Below are positions 11,722 to 23,425 of a DNA stretch of 64,000 nt, in pieces; position 1 is the first letter of the stretch, and each line of letters starts with the position of its first letter. The DNA lies in contig CM041292.1 of NCBI GenBank assembly GCA_023052935.1, forward strand, positions 96,463,237-96,527,236. The letters run 5' to 3'. Position numbers and translations under genes: made by a program. Under the pieces are notes generated by a model. The model did not search any database and was not told where the DNA came from. It saw only the letters and a list, made by a program, of their open reading frames with translations. Source of the DNA: Piezodorus guildinii (Eukaryota > Arthropoda > Insecta > Hemiptera > Pentatomidae).

Positions 11722-14700
11722 AATAATAATAATAATAGGCTCAGCGAACCCGAAGGTTCGATGCCGATACCACCAAATTCCGCCTACACAGACTCGTCCA
11801 ATTTTCGCCATTCAAGCCCAAGCTCTCGAGATCAGCCTTAACGCAATCCTCCCATCTACGCTTCGGTCTACCTTTCGGACGCCTACCAGTCGGATCAGCT
11901 TATACCAACTTTCTCGAGCCCAACAACTTTACTCGCCCATTTGAGTCTCCGCGATGCAATGAGCTCAATTATATTCACAGGATACAAGTTCCGCAATTCC
12001 GTGTTGTGCAACCTTCTAAACTCCCCAGTGGACTCATCTCTCTTCGGACCAAATATTTTACGCAATACTTTATTTTCGAAAACCTTAAGCCGTTGTTCAT
12101 CCTTTACATCAAGCGGCCACGTTTCACATCCGTAAAGAACCGTTGGAAGAATAATAGTTTTATAAATTCTAACCTTTAAGTTTTTAGATAGAAGCCGCGA
12201 ACTAAGTAACTTAGCAACTGAATAATAACACGCATTTCCCACCTTTAACCGGGACTTTATTTCTTCCTGGATTTCATTTTTTCTAGTTATAATTGAACCT
12301 AAATACTTGAATTTCTCTACGTGTTCAAAAGTATGCCCTGATACATCAATATCACCAAGATCGCCACCGTTTCTGCTACTAATCATATATTTCGTCTTAT
12401 CGGTATTTAATTTGAGTCCTATTTCTTTACCGGTTTTTATTAACACACTTGTATTTAGTTGTATGGTTTCTGTGTCTTCACCTAGCAGTACCAGATCATC
12501 GGCATATCCCAAAACCGGAATCTTGTGACCCATATTTAAACCTTTCTCGGTACACATCACATTTTCTATGACATATTCTAAAGCTATATTAAATAACACA
12601 GGTGAAAGGGAGTCACCCTGTTTCAAACCCGATCGCACCTCAAATCTCTCGGAGTAATTATGACCGATTCTAACTTTATGGAATGTTTCAGACAAACATA
12701 TCTCTACTAGGTTTACTAACTTTCTAGTTATTCCCTGTTCAATCATGATGTTATATAGTTTCTGACGATCTATTGAATCATAAAGCTTTTTAAAATCGAT
12801 ATAAAGTTGATGGACTACACCGTTGTATTCCAATTTTTTCTCTAATATTTGACGTAAGGAAAATATTTGGTCAATAGTCGAGCGATTCCGCCTAAAACCA
12901 CATTGGTAATCTCCGATAATTTCCTCAGCGTATTCCGTAATTCGACTAGTTAGAATTGACGAGAATATTTTATAGCATACTGGGAGAAGAGAGATCCCAC
13001 GATAGTTGTTACATTCCGACCTCGGTCCTTTTTTGTGAATCGGAATAAGTATTGATTCTTTCCATTCTTCGGGCATTTTTTCATTTTCCCAGATCTTTTT
13101 AACTAAAAAATGTATTTTGGAAACACCCGTTTCTCCACACGCCTTGATTAATTCACTCGTGATATTATCATTTCCTGCAGCCTTATAACGTTTTAATTTT
13201 CCTATCGCCATTTCGACTTCCTCTTTAGTCGGTGCGTCTATCCATGGTTCAGCGCTCTGATATTCAGTGAGAGGAGATTAATTATTATTTTCCATATTTA
13301 ATATGCCGTCAAAGTGTTGTGTAAATTTATTTAATATCTCAGAAGAATCCGCAATTATATTGTTATTTGCATCTTTAACCGCATTCAATAGAGGTTCAAA
13401 TCTTTTACGCGATTGGTTTATACCTTTGTACATCTCTCTCACGTTATATTCGTTTCTGTGTTTTTCTATTTCTATTATTTTGTCTTTAAGATACTTTATT
13501 TTCTTATTTTTTAAGAATTTTGAAGTTTCATTCTTTACTAACCGAAAGTAAGCCACATTATTATCGCTTGGATTATTTAAGAAATTCAGTTTAGCGGTTT
13601 TTCTTTTTTCGCACATATTTTGACAATCCCTGTCGAACCAAGGTTTGTTCTTTTTATTTTCGATTTTTCCAAGACATAAATTACCGACCTCTTTAATATA
13701 ATCTCTGATCCCTTCCCATAATTTGTTTACATCTTCGTGTTCCTCGTCTGAAGATTTCAAAGCTTCAAACCTATTTTTTACTTCTATCGCGAATTGTTTT
13801 CTGATTTCAGGGTTGTTCAATTTAACTAAATCAAAATTCTCGGGACTAATATAGTTCGGTGTTCTCTTTTTTGTATTTAGTTTTTGTCGAAGTTTCGCGA
13901 TTACTAATTCATGATCAGAACCGCATTCTGCACCACGATACGATCTCACGTTAATTATGCTACTTTGCCATTTGTTTTGTACTAAAACATGATCGATTTG
14001 ATTCCGTGTTTGTGCATCCGGCGATGTCCACGTATAATTATGAATATCCTTATGTTCAAACGTAGTACTTTTGATTACTAGGTTTTTCGAAATGGCAAAG
14101 TTTGTTAGTCGGGTCCCATTATTATTACTATATTCGTGCAAACATTCTTTACTGATTGTAGGACGATATACTTCTTCCCTTCCAACCTTTGCGTTCGCGT
14201 CGCCTAGTATTATCTTAATGTAATTTCGCGGTAACTTGTCGTAAACCGACTCTAGTTTATCATAAAATTCGCATTTTACTTCATCATCACTGTCTTCGGT
14301 GGGGGATGAATGTTTATAAACGCGATTTTAAACCAACGCTCTTGAAATATAGCAACCGATATTCTTTCACTAAAGAACTGTACGTCCCGTAATGCGGAAA
14401 GAAATCTATTCCTAATCAGAAACCAGTACCTAAACAATAATTAACGCTCCCCCCGTACCAAATAGTATACTTTCCTTCTGTTAACGAACCCTCCCCTGGC
14501 CAGCGAACCTCTTGTAATGCAACGATATCTAAATGGTACCCATTAACTTCATTCGCGACCGACTTTGACCCACCTGCCGTATTTAAACTTCTAACGTTCC
14601 ACGTCCCTATTGTTAGATCTCTAATTTTCATCTTGCGCCATGATTTCCCTGAAGCAGTCCCCACCCGGAGACCCGAACGGGGGACTAGTTTACCTCCGGA

Positions 14701-14943
14701 TAATGAGCGTTTTACCTCAGAGGAATCCATGACTTTTGGTGGTATTTTGTGAACTAAAATATGTGAGTAGGGCGTTCGAACCTACGTCACACCCTCCAGC
14801 AAGCCTGGGGAGCCGCTCTCATTGTTGATCAGCGAGTCCATCGGACTTAGCCAGGAGGAAATTCCGAGGAAATTTCACCGACCATCCCCACATCCGCCAC
14901 CCGTGGGACGCTCCCCATACGCGGTAATGAGATCCGCGCGAGG
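11722..14943 (-). mobile_element. Full-length RTE-type LINE with target-site duplication
   Basis: About 3.2 kb, the usual RTE length, on the minus strand. It ends in a (TTA)n tail on that strand (11716-11737 on the plus strand) and begins with a GC-richer 5' UTR (14943 to about 14731). GTTTTATAATA occurs at 11712-11722 and 14944-14954, an 11-bp candidate target-site duplication; the left copy merges with the TAA tail, so the exact boundary is uncertain by a few bases. The ORF is broken, so this copy is dead. A second, 5'-truncated copy sits at 39486-40576. Confidence 0.85.
11742..14730 (-). pseudogene. RTE endonuclease-reverse transcriptase polyprotein, broken
   Basis: Single long ORF of an RTE-like LINE, decayed. 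Start Met at 14730 (MDSSEVKRSLSG), then an APE-type endonuclease: IGTWNVRSLNTAGG and LDIVALQEVRWPGEG with the catalytic N and E, ILGDANAKVGRE in a shifted frame near 14200, and TRNQIDHVL plus CGSDHELV (14141-13278). Reverse transcriptase follows: NYRGISLLPVCYKIF, DFKKLYDSIDRQKLY, GLKQGDSLSPVLFN, and the active-site YADDLVLLGEDTE. The C-terminus has YKTIILPTVLYGCETW and KVLRKIFGPKRDE. Lesions: frameshifts between about 14416 and 14141, one in-frame TAA at about 13277 separating the two long open stretches, and a frameshift near 11900. The EN-RT product would nick the target and prime reverse transcription from it. Confidence 0.85.
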
Positions 14944-14954
14944 GTTTTATAATA

Positions 14955-16382
14955 GTTTATGTTTTTTTTCTTTTGAGTCTATATTTTGGTGTTATTCATT
15001 GGACCATGGCTTTTACACAATTTTCGAAAACGGTTCCAAAGATTAAACTCCTCATTATGTCGCATTTGTGTTAAATAGATCTTGTTCTCTTTGAAACAGT
15101 ACAAATATGCCCTGTAACCGAATTTCCAGATTTTCTTTCTCTTAAGTAACTCTAATTTCTTTATCTGAATTAATTAATCATTTTTAGTTGTTATTAATGA
15201 GAAATATATAAATATATACTAAATTAATTTTATTTTTCCAGGTTGGAAAGCTGGATATTTTAGAAAAAGTTACAATTTAACAATCCCAGAGTAACATAGT
15301 TTTAATAAAATACCTTTCAATTTGTTAATTGGAAATAATTAACTATCTCACAGTTAGAATATATAATAAAGAATAATTATAAACTACGAAATAATATTAT
15401 ATTAAACTAGAGTAGAAAAAAGTATAAACTTTTTACCTTGTCTAACAAATATGTCTAGAAATAATAGCAATGATGTGGAAAAATATTATACCGTTTAAAA
15501 GTTCTAGAGTATGAACAAACTCATGTTTAACAAGTATAACCGTATGAGGTATGGGGAGTGACGAAAAACCATTATGCTTAAAAGATTTTTAAAAATTAAG
15601 ATCATTTTTTGAAAACTGAATGTGAACTTGAAATGTACATATTTCAAAAGAGCAGGTAATTAAACGTTGTGCCTTGCGCGTACCAGATTTTTACCAAGGA
15701 AATGCACCTGATTCCGATTTAATAACATGCTCTGCAAAGAACGTTAATGATGGGGCACGGCTAGCGGAAGTGAGGGTTACGGAAACACTTTTTGTTTCTA
15801 CTTGAGGAATGTAGTAACCAGACATTAAAAGCAAGTTGTACTGTCTTCTTTAGGTAATTAAAAAGTCTTAGGGAGATTGTAGCTAGTGATAACTGATCAA
15901 TATTATTATATTAGCTGAAAATTTGGTATCGATATTAATACATCGGAAGTAATATTTTACCAAAGATTTTACCTCTTGAAATAAAATTTTATGAGACAAG
16001 ATGCCGATCATTTCAGTTCTATATGACATGGAATTATCTTACTGACAAATGTCATTTTGTTTTCTCCAGTAAGTTTTCCTAATCCTTCTATTTTCAAAAG
16101 TGGTCTTGTGTCTCAGGGAAACAAAAAACAATGACGTTCTGAAATGTAGAGGAGGAAAGGAAACATGGAGTAAGGTAATATATTGTTTTCTTGAAGGTGG
16201 CATTATTGAGTAAGTACCGTTGATGCAAGAATAGTGACCGTAGCATTTGCTGGGGTATGCTAAAGTTATGGTTTATGTTTCTGAGCTAGGGACGTATAGA
16301 TAACCAGTTTAAAAAGGATTAAAAAAAGAACTGAAAATAAAATTTGAACGTAAGAAAATGATTAGGAATCAGTCTTCAGTGC
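14955..16382. other. Intergenic DNA, nothing recognised
   Basis: AT-rich spacer between the LINE and the LTR element. No open frame or repeat match within the window that I can support. Confidence 0.4.
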
Positions 16383-16779
16383 TGTTGGGGAGAGGGGCGA
16401 CAACACACTCGCTCGCAGCCTCAACCCGAACGTTAATTTTGAGTCGCCGAATTTCTCATACTAGATTAGGTTTCGTTATGGGTTTATTAAGATTACTAAC
16501 TTTGTAAAACATATATATATTGAGGACAACAAAATTCAAAAGAACAAATAAAATTAACTTATAAACATGAGTGTACTGTACTTAAAGTCACAAGGACGAT
16601 CGCGGGCGACGATGGCGAGCGACGAAGGGTAGTAGCGACTGCGAAGCGACCTTTCTCTCTTGGCACCCAGAGCACTCTCTCTCCCGAGCGGTCACTATCA
16701 CTTAATCCCTTTTATGTAAATAGTGCCCCCCTCTTGCGTCTGAACTTAATATTTACTAAATATATACAAACATACATAC

Positions 16780-16858
<79 letters not shown>

Positions 16859-16902
16859 TACATATATATATAAACTAAATCAGTATTTCTCAATTCTTAA
16901 CA
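16383..16902 (-). repeat. 3' LTR of BEL/Pao element
   Basis: 520 bp, with TG...CA termini. Contains an uninterrupted (TA)n tract at about 16783-16850 that accounts for nearly all of its length difference from the other LTR. Otherwise only scattered substitutions between the two, so the insertion is young. Confidence 0.85.
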
Positions 16903-17137
16903 TGCCGCCCACCAATTTTATAACATAACATTTAAATTTTGGAATTGTGACATGGGACAGAATTAAGTGATAAAAGTAAGTAAAGTACAGCGAGGATGAG
17001 CGATGTTTGGTCGATGATTCTTCCAGGGTGGTCCGATGAGGCGAGGAACGCTTCTGTAGACACATCTGAGACTACTAATAGAGCGATCTTGTCCTATTGG
17101 TAGATGTATAAATTAAACCAAAGATATTTGTCTTGTA

Positions 17138-19177
17138 CTATAGCGAGGAATTTAATCTGCCGCCCACCTTGACGAGTCCTGGATTGCAGAATTTAGTCAG
17201 TGAATTATTTAAGGGACGATCAGTTTCAAATTCTTGGTTATTCTTAGCGTACGTGATATGCGAAGTTAAGGTGTCACTTACAGGACCAGTTATCACCAAA
17301 CCAAAAATCGTCTTTAATCCATTCGGAAAACCTGAGGAAGTGTTGATGGTTTCTCCTGTAAATATTTTACTGAACAAATCAGCTCCGAGAAGAAAATCTA
17401 TGTGACACGGTTTGTCAAAGCCAGGATCAGCTAGATCGTATTTATTAAAGATTTCTTTAATTTTTTGTGATAAGCAGCGGGTGGGTAATTTATCGGTAAT
17501 ATGCGATATTAATATGGCATTTGTTTCCAATAGTGGTTGATCCAGTCCGCACGGGCGTAAAATACATTTTGTTTGGTGTTCTCCACCACGAATTTGACTA
17601 TCTGCAAAGCCACTGATCTTATGAGGGTTTCTGAAAAGGGGTAATCCTAAGCGTTGCGAACAATGAGTGGTTATGAAAGATCTCTGTGACCCACTATCTA
17701 TAACTAATCTTATTGGATGGTAGTTACCCTCTTGGTCCCTTATTTCGGCGCAGGCAGTTCCAAGTAGGACATTAATTCCTCCATTATTTGCAGTAGAAAG
17801 TACTACTTCCTTTGAGTCATTTGAAGTTGCTGGTTTAGCGTCCACGGGACAAAATGTTTTAGGCTGGCTGATACATGAAGAGCGACTGATTGAAGTTTGT
17901 TCGTTAGCGACCTGTTTAGAATGAAATGCGAGACGATTTGATGGCGAAAAATGTAATAGTGTGTGATGTTTTTTACCACAGGAACGACAGGAATTGCGAG
18001 AGGGGCAGCCTTTTGCAGGGTGGCCCGAAGACAAGCAGTTAAAGCATCGATTAAGTTTCTTGACTTCTTCGTATCTTTGTGATTGACTTAAAGTTCTGAA
18101 TTGGGGGCATTCATAAATGCGGTGGTTCTGTTGGCATTTAAAACATTTCAGAGATGCATTATCGGAGATAGTTGACATAAAGACGCGTCTTGGTTCAATG
18201 AAATATTTAGATTTTTGTTGCGGGACTATTGTTTCTACTGAGCGGTTAGAAGTTAAGGCTTTAATTTGTAATTTTATGCAAATTTCTTGAATGAAGTTCT
18301 GAAAATTATGAAGTGTGGGTAATGTGGTCGAAGAAGAATATTTTGTCTCAAACTGGTCGCGGGATTTTTCATCTAACAATGTCAAGCCATACGTCATAAG
18401 AATAAATCCCGCAGGATCCTCTAATTTCAAGTTCTGAAATAAAATAATATTTTCTAAAACTACATTCGAGAAAGCTTCCAAGGAGGCCAAATTTTGATTT
18501 TTAAGTGATTGAAATTGAAATATTTTCATAAGAAAGGTAATGGCTTGCGATCTCTTGTTTTCATATCGTTTAGAAAGCGTTTCCCAAGCATGCAGGTACT
18601 GAGCGTCAGATATCGGAATAGAAGCTATTATCTGAGCGGCGGCCCCCTTTAATGCAGACTTTAAATAATTAAATTTCTGCACATTAGGTAAATCATTGTT
18701 ATGATGAATCAGCGAAATATAAGTGTCCTTAAATGGCCCCCAATCTGAAATATTACCGTCGAAACTGGGTAAGTTTATAGGTGGTAGTTGGAGAACGGGC
18801 GTAGAACTGATCGAATTATTTTTCATAGAGATTTGATTTTCGTGTACATCATAAGACAAAGCTTCGTAGTAGGCTTCTCTAGCCTCATGTTTCATTTTTA
18901 AGCATAGTGAAGTATCATAACCTTCTATTCGTGTAGCAAGCGATTTTATTTCTCGAAATATTTGAGAAAACTTCTCAAAAGTACCATCTATACGCGATAA
19001 GCGTGCCTTAAATAATGCCCTCTTAGATTTATCTGTGGTGGAAATAAAACCTAGATTATTAGTGTTTTTAATGTCCTCATATAAATCACTAAATTCGTCC
19101 ATTAAAAATTGTAACTTAAGTTCATCACTTTCTAAATTAGAACCTTTATCAGCTTTGGGCGGCATATTAGATAACAA
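17138..19177 (-). CDS. BEL/Pao Gag-aspartic protease ORF, fused to a pre-integrase scrap
   Basis: Open for 679 codons without a break. Residues 1-330 are the Gag region typical of BEL/Pao (LPSFDGNISDWGPFKDTY near 135-155, FNYLKSALKGAA near 169). Three zinc knuckles follow: CFKCQQNHRIYEC (345), CFNCLSSGHPAKGC (378) and CRSCGKKHHTLLH (397). The aspartic protease has its catalytic LVIDSGSQRSFIT at about 490-502 and ends near FLLGADLF (596). Around residue 663 the sequence jumps to LVKVGGRLNSSL, a motif that normally lies between RNase H and integrase, then stops. So roughly the whole RT-RNase H region is deleted and integrase is absent. Gag would form the particle and the protease would cleave it. 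Similarity is to the family in general; no individual element is identified. Confidence 0.85.
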   Translation of the reverse strand: MLSNMPPKADKGSNLESDELKLQFLMDEFSDLYEDIKNTNNLGFISTTDKSKRALFKARLSRIDGTFEKFSQIFREIKSLATRIEGYDTSLCLKMKHEAREAYYEALSYDVHENQISMKNNSISSTPVLQLPPINLPSFDGNISDWGPFKDTYISLIHHNNDLPNVQKFNYLKSALKGAAAQIIASIPISDAQYLHAWETLSKRYENKRSQAITFLMKIFQFQSLKNQNLASLEAFSNVVLENIILFQNLKLEDPAGFILMTYGLTLLDEKSRDQFETKYSSSTTLPTLHNFQNFIQEICIKLQIKALTSNRSVETIVPQQKSKYFIEPRRVFMSTISDNASLKCFKCQQNHRIYECPQFRTLSQSQRYEEVKKLNRCFNCLSSGHPAKGCPSRNSCRSCGKKHHTLLHFSPSNRLAFHSKQVANEQTSISRSSCISQPKTFCPVDAKPATSNDSKEVVLSTANNGGINVLLGTACAEIRDQEGNYHPIRLVIDSGSQRSFITTHCSQRLGLPLFRNPHKISGFADSQIRGGEHQTKCILRPCGLDQPLLETNAILISHITDKLPTRCLSQKIKEIFNKYDLADPGFDKPCHIDFLLGADLFSKIFTGETINTSSGFPNGLKTIFGLVITGPVSDTLTSHITYAKNNQEFETDRPLNNSLTKFCNPGLVKVGGRLNSSL

Positions 19178-19842
19178 TAAATTTTGACGAAAATAACAAA
19201 TTTAAATCAAAGAAAATATCAAAAATGGAAATACTTTTCTCAAATTAATTACAAACTAATTATAATTAAAGAGCTTTAGCGAGTTGTAGTTAAATAATAA
19301 TCAATGGAAAAAAAAATAAAGTGACCTATAAAATATTATAAAATTAAAATGAATAATGCGTAGTGAATAATTAAATTAATATGCATTCGAAGTGACTTAC
19401 GTATAGTATCAAAGAAATAAACATATACTTTATAATACACAGTGAGTTAATAAAGAAAATAAATATGTACAAAGTGCACTACGTAGTATTAACGAAATTA
19501 AGATTTGCAATAATCAAATATAATTATTGAAAAACATTAACATATATATAAAAAGATTTAAAATAAAATGAAAACATATACGTACAAAGAATTGAAAATA
19601 AAACGAAAACATGTATGCACAAAGATTTAAAATAAAATGAAAATAGTTCTCTCTACTATATTATACACAAATCAAATAAAAATGCTAGAGATTAAGAAAC
19701 AAATTAACTGATAAAAAAAATGCGAATAAAATAATGCGAAAGCGTAACCTATTAAATCAATTTAATTTCAAAGCGATAGTCACCAAAACGAAACCTAAAC
19801 AAATCGAGAAACTCGGCAATCTCGCAGGTGCCTCCAAATTTA
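19178..19842 (-). other. BEL/Pao 5' leader with primer-binding site
   Basis: AT-rich leader between the 5' LTR and gag. The putative primer-binding site starts 6-7 nt inside the LTR at about 19836-19819 (minus strand, TGGAGGCACC...). I could not assign the primer tRNA. Confidence 0.5.
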
Positions 19843-20231
19843 TGTTGGGGAGAGGGGCGACAACACACTCGCTCGCAGCCTCAACCCGAACGTTAATTTT
19901 GAGTCGCCGAATTTCTCATACTAGATTAGGTTTCGTTATGGGTTTATTAAGATTACTAACTTTGTAAAACATATATATATTGAGGAAAACAAAATTCAAA
20001 AGAACAAATAAAATTAACTTATAAACATGAGTGTACTGTACTTAAAGTCACAAGGACGATCGCGGGCGACGATGGCGAGCGACGAAGGGTAGTAGCGACT
20101 GCGAAGCGACCTTTCTCTCTTGGCACCCAGAGCACTCTCTCTCCCCAGCGGTCACTATCACTTAATCCCTTTTAGGTAAATAGTGCCCCCCTCTTGCGTC
20201 TGAACTTAATATTTACTAAATATATACAAAC

Positions 20232-20282
<51 letters not shown>

Positions 20283-20326
20283 TACATATATATATAAACT
20301 AAATCAGTATTTCTCAATTCTTAACA
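19843..20326 (-). repeat. 5' LTR of BEL/Pao element, shared with a second copy
   Basis: 484 bp, nearly identical to 16383-16902 except for a shorter (TA)n tract (about 20240-20275). It serves as the 5' LTR of the Gag-coding element and also directly follows the 3' internal end of a truncated second element (20327-20829). Confidence 0.85.
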
Positions 20327-20829
20327 TGCCGCCCACCAATTTTATAACATAAAATTTTAATTTTGGAATTGTGACATGGGACAGAATTAAGTGATAAAAG
20401 TAAGTAAAGTACAGCGAGGATGAGCGATGTTTGGTCGATGATTCTTCCAGGGTGGTCCGATGAGGCGAGGAACGCTTCTGTAGACACATCTGAGACTACT
20501 AATAGAGCGATCTTGTCCTATTGGTAGATGTATAAATTAAACCAAAGATATTTGTCTTGTACTATAGCGAGGAATTTAATCTGCCGCCTACCTTGACGAG
20601 TCCTGGATTGCAGAATTTAGTCAGTGAATTATTTAAGGGACGATCAGTTTCAAATTCTTGGTTATTCTTAGCGTACGTGATATGCGAAGTTAAGGTGTCA
20701 CTTACAGGACCAGTTATCACCAAACCAAAAATCGTCTTTAATCCATTCGGAAAACCTGAGGAAGTGTTGATGGTTTCTCCTGTAAATATTTTACTGAACA
20801 AATCAGCTCCGAGAAGAAAATCTATGTGA
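20327..20829 (-). mobile_element. Truncated 3' internal fragment of a second BEL/Pao copy
   Basis: Nearly base-for-base repeat of 16903-17405: the purine-rich tract, the non-coding end, and a 79-codon remainder of the protease ORF (20801-20562) ending in the same aberrant LVKVGGRLNSSL. Similarity stops abruptly at about 20829. It therefore belongs to another element with the same pol deletion that shares the LTR 19843-20326. Confidence 0.8.
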
Positions 20830-20975
20830 CTTATATGACAGTCAATATAATTTATTTAATCGATTTCTTTTCACAGAACTGTCTTTTTTATGTTTTAAAT
20901 ATTGACGCCCTCTATCTCAATAATTTATAAAATATTGCATTTAATTCTTTTGTAATTGTATTCCTTTTTGTATAT

Positions 20976-21030
20976 TTTTATCCCTAATGATGATCCACAA
21001 TAGGAATCGAGACGTTGGCAGAAAATAAAT
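20976..21030 (+). repeat. Decayed hammerhead-like motif
   Basis: CTAATGA (20984-20990), a possible stem GATCC/GGAATC, then GAGAC (21009-21013) and GTTGGCAGAAAATAAA. One substitution from CTGATGA and one from GAAAC. The flank GTTGGCA...ATAAA matches the copy at 55806. Confidence 0.4.
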
Positions 21031-21790
21031 ATTTAAAAACTACTTAGTTGTCACCACCACCCGGAATAATTCCTTCCAGTATTCATCATATGATTAATGC
21101 TACTCTCCATGTTTGTAAATTTATCCATACGAACCGATATATCCCCTGATCTGTAGGTCCCACCGGCCAATGTTTTATATCAACAATATTCTTTATTGAA
21201 TTCTTGATATGTAAACTGTCGTCAAATTTTCAATCCTAATAACAATAATATGAGAGTGAAGAAAACTTTTAAAAAAAGCAATAGACTTCACATAAAAAAC
21301 ATAACCACGTCAATAAATAAATAATCTCAGGAGCCGTCACTGACAGTAGGAGAGTTTATCATGTATATTATATTTGAACCCGCTAAATGCAGAAAGCGTA
21401 TCGCAGGAATAATGGCAAGGAACATGCGAAACGGGTCTTTGTGTCCCTCGACGCTGTCGCTTGTCCCCATCCCGTGCGCTCTATCTCGCTATAACTTGTT
21501 AAGGGTCTGGCATAGCTAATGACTTCCTCTAACAGCTTTATTATCTTACCTCTACAACTATCTTTGAGTGGAGTGGAGGAGGAGGAAGCAACTCATGGAA
21601 CAGTCGGCTAATTATTTATGTAATAGGAACCCGGATCTTGTAAGAAAAGTAACCATGTGCAACTTTTGGTAAAGGAAAGTGCAAAAAAGAATTCTAACTT
21701 ATTAATATTAATCCTCCTTCAACATTTACTTCACTATTAATACTCTAAGAATAACAGTGTTATTGTAATAGTACTTGTAAAGAATAAAAG
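21031..21790. other. Intergenic DNA with a GC-richer patch
   Basis: 21355-21660 is clearly richer in G and C than its surroundings but has no open frame with protein character. Not identified. Confidence 0.35.
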
Positions 21791-21794
21791 ACGG

Positions 21795-22072
21795 GATCAC
21801 CTGTAGCTGAGTAGCCTAGCATAACAGCCTCCTATGCCAAAGGTCACGGGTTCAAACCCACAGTTAGTTCTAGGATTTTTTAATGGGAGTAAAAAATCCT
21901 TAGTAATGCCGTCCTTCGGAGGTGACGTGAAAAGGTGGTCCCGAGCCAGTGCGATTTAAGGTACTCGTTAAAGATCCCTGTCCTAATTATTCCTGGATAG
22001 TCAAAATTTAGAATTCCCACCGTAGCATCGTCTGATTAGCCACAGTAGCATAAAGGGATATTAAATAAACAA
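21795..22072 (+). mobile_element. tRNA-derived SINE, family 1 (near full length)
   Basis: Full head: GATCACCTGTAGCTGAGTAG, CCTAGCATAACAGCC, then GGTCACGGGTTCAAACCC as the B box. The family body and an (AAAC/AATA) tail follow. One of the best copies for defining the consensus. Confidence 0.85.
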
Positions 22073-22609
22073 ACAAGAATAAAAGATTGTTCGCAACAGT
22101 CACTGTTGCTTGTTTACACATTTCTTTTTGCGCGCTACAGAAATTCTGAACAAAACACATTACATTCTTTGTTGGATTAGCATTACACTTGTCATCCGGA
22201 TTAGCATCGCGAAGATATAGATGATAAGTATGAATTAAATTCAAATAGGATTGAACTACTTATCTATAAAAAATTAGTCAGTATCTCAAAATTTTAATGC
22301 TTATAAGGCATAGGTCGCTTATTAATCAGAATGATTTTTGGTTCATTATTTTCAATAATGAAATAAAAGTGTAATATTATTACTCATGTTTCAGGAATAA
22401 TTTTTTGATGATTTGGTTACAGAAAATTTATTTTTTCCGTTTAAAGGAATGCCTTAAATGAACTAAAAAGCATATCGAAATCCGTCCAGTGGTTTAGAAG
22501 GAGTTCATGGAAACCAAGAATCATGGTATCATTTTATGTATATAGAGATAGGACACTAGAGACTATTACTCAATCGGTTCGTCTTATTTTTTAATACAAC
22601 TTTATTAAA

Positions 22610-23425
22610 CTTCAACTGTAACCTTAAAAAAGCTGCAAATTATTATACAATGGTTTATTATTTCCAAATTGTTATTTATTGTATAACTGTTTATAGAGCT
22701 GTTAATTAGCTAAAATGAAAAGCAATAAATAATCAAAAGGAAAATGGTATATCATCACTGTTGATTTCAAACGCAATATCTCAGCTAGTTATGAACCAAT
22801 TTTAATGATTCTTTTTTCCCATTTGTATACAATTTAATTCTCACATACTTGATAAAAAAATTTGGTATTTATTAATTAATTAGGAAAAACGATTTTTTTT
22901 TCTATTCATTATTCGGGTTCTACACATCTTGAAACAAATTTTGAGGGGACGTAATTTTTTTTTTTTGGTCGATTACAAATGTTTATTATTAAAAATAATA
23001 AACCAAAAGTATTTATACTAGACTACATTCTTATTTCCTTTCCTTTCTTTCGATTTTCATTCGAATAATTTCCTGCTTCCAGAACACCTTACATTTTTTT
23101 CTCTTTTATCAATAATAACCGGGCTATCGGGGAATCACATCTCTTATAAGTTGTTGCTTGACGATTTAAGATTATTTTTTTCTCTTTGTTCATCGCGGTG
23201 TCTTGATCTAGAAAATCTTTCCGATTTTTCTATATCTTCAATAATAACTGAGCTTATGTTTATTAATAGCTAAGATTATGTTTATGTTTTTTTCTTCCGG
23301 TTTTTCGCGCTGTACTGATTCTAAAACTCTACACATTTGTATCTATCTTCAAAAATAACAGTCTTTTATGGACTTATTTATGGGTAAAAGTTTAATTTTT
23401 TTTCTTTTCTTTCTCTGGATGAAAA
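22610..23425 (+). repeat. Repeat C, least interrupted copy
   Basis: AT-rich dispersed repeat of unknown class. Landmarks are GCTGCAAATTATTA, AGCAATAAATAATC, TAGGAAAAACGA, GGTCGATTACAAATGTTTAT, TTGTTCATCGCGGTGTCTTG and TAACTGAGCTTATG. The same order recurs at 35966-39485 (split into three pieces) and in reverse at 27830-28330. No coding potential. Confidence 0.6.

Larger units (their letters stand above)
16383..20326 (-). mobile_element. BEL/Pao LTR retrotransposon lacking most of pol
   Basis: Two near-identical direct repeats, 16383-16902 and 19843-20326, flank an internal region with a Gag-protease ORF on the minus strand. On that strand each LTR begins TGTTAAGAATTGAG after a purine-rich GGTGGGCGGCA and ends CCCCAACA. 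Immediately inside the 5' LTR (19843 downward), TGGAGGCACCTGCGAGAT starts with TGG as a tRNA primer-binding site should. Total length is 3.9 kb against 6 kb or more for intact members, because reverse transcriptase, RNase H and integrase are missing. It can move only with enzymes supplied by other copies. Confidence 0.85.

Noticed and set aside
13303..13551. Plus-strand ORFs opposite the RTE ORF (also 11941-12135, 12307-12528 and minus-strand 39613-39960)
   Set aside because: Antisense shadows of the reverse transcriptase and endonuclease frames.
16734..16928. ORF through the (TA)n tract in the LTR
   Set aside because: Encodes only alternating Y/I from a dinucleotide repeat.
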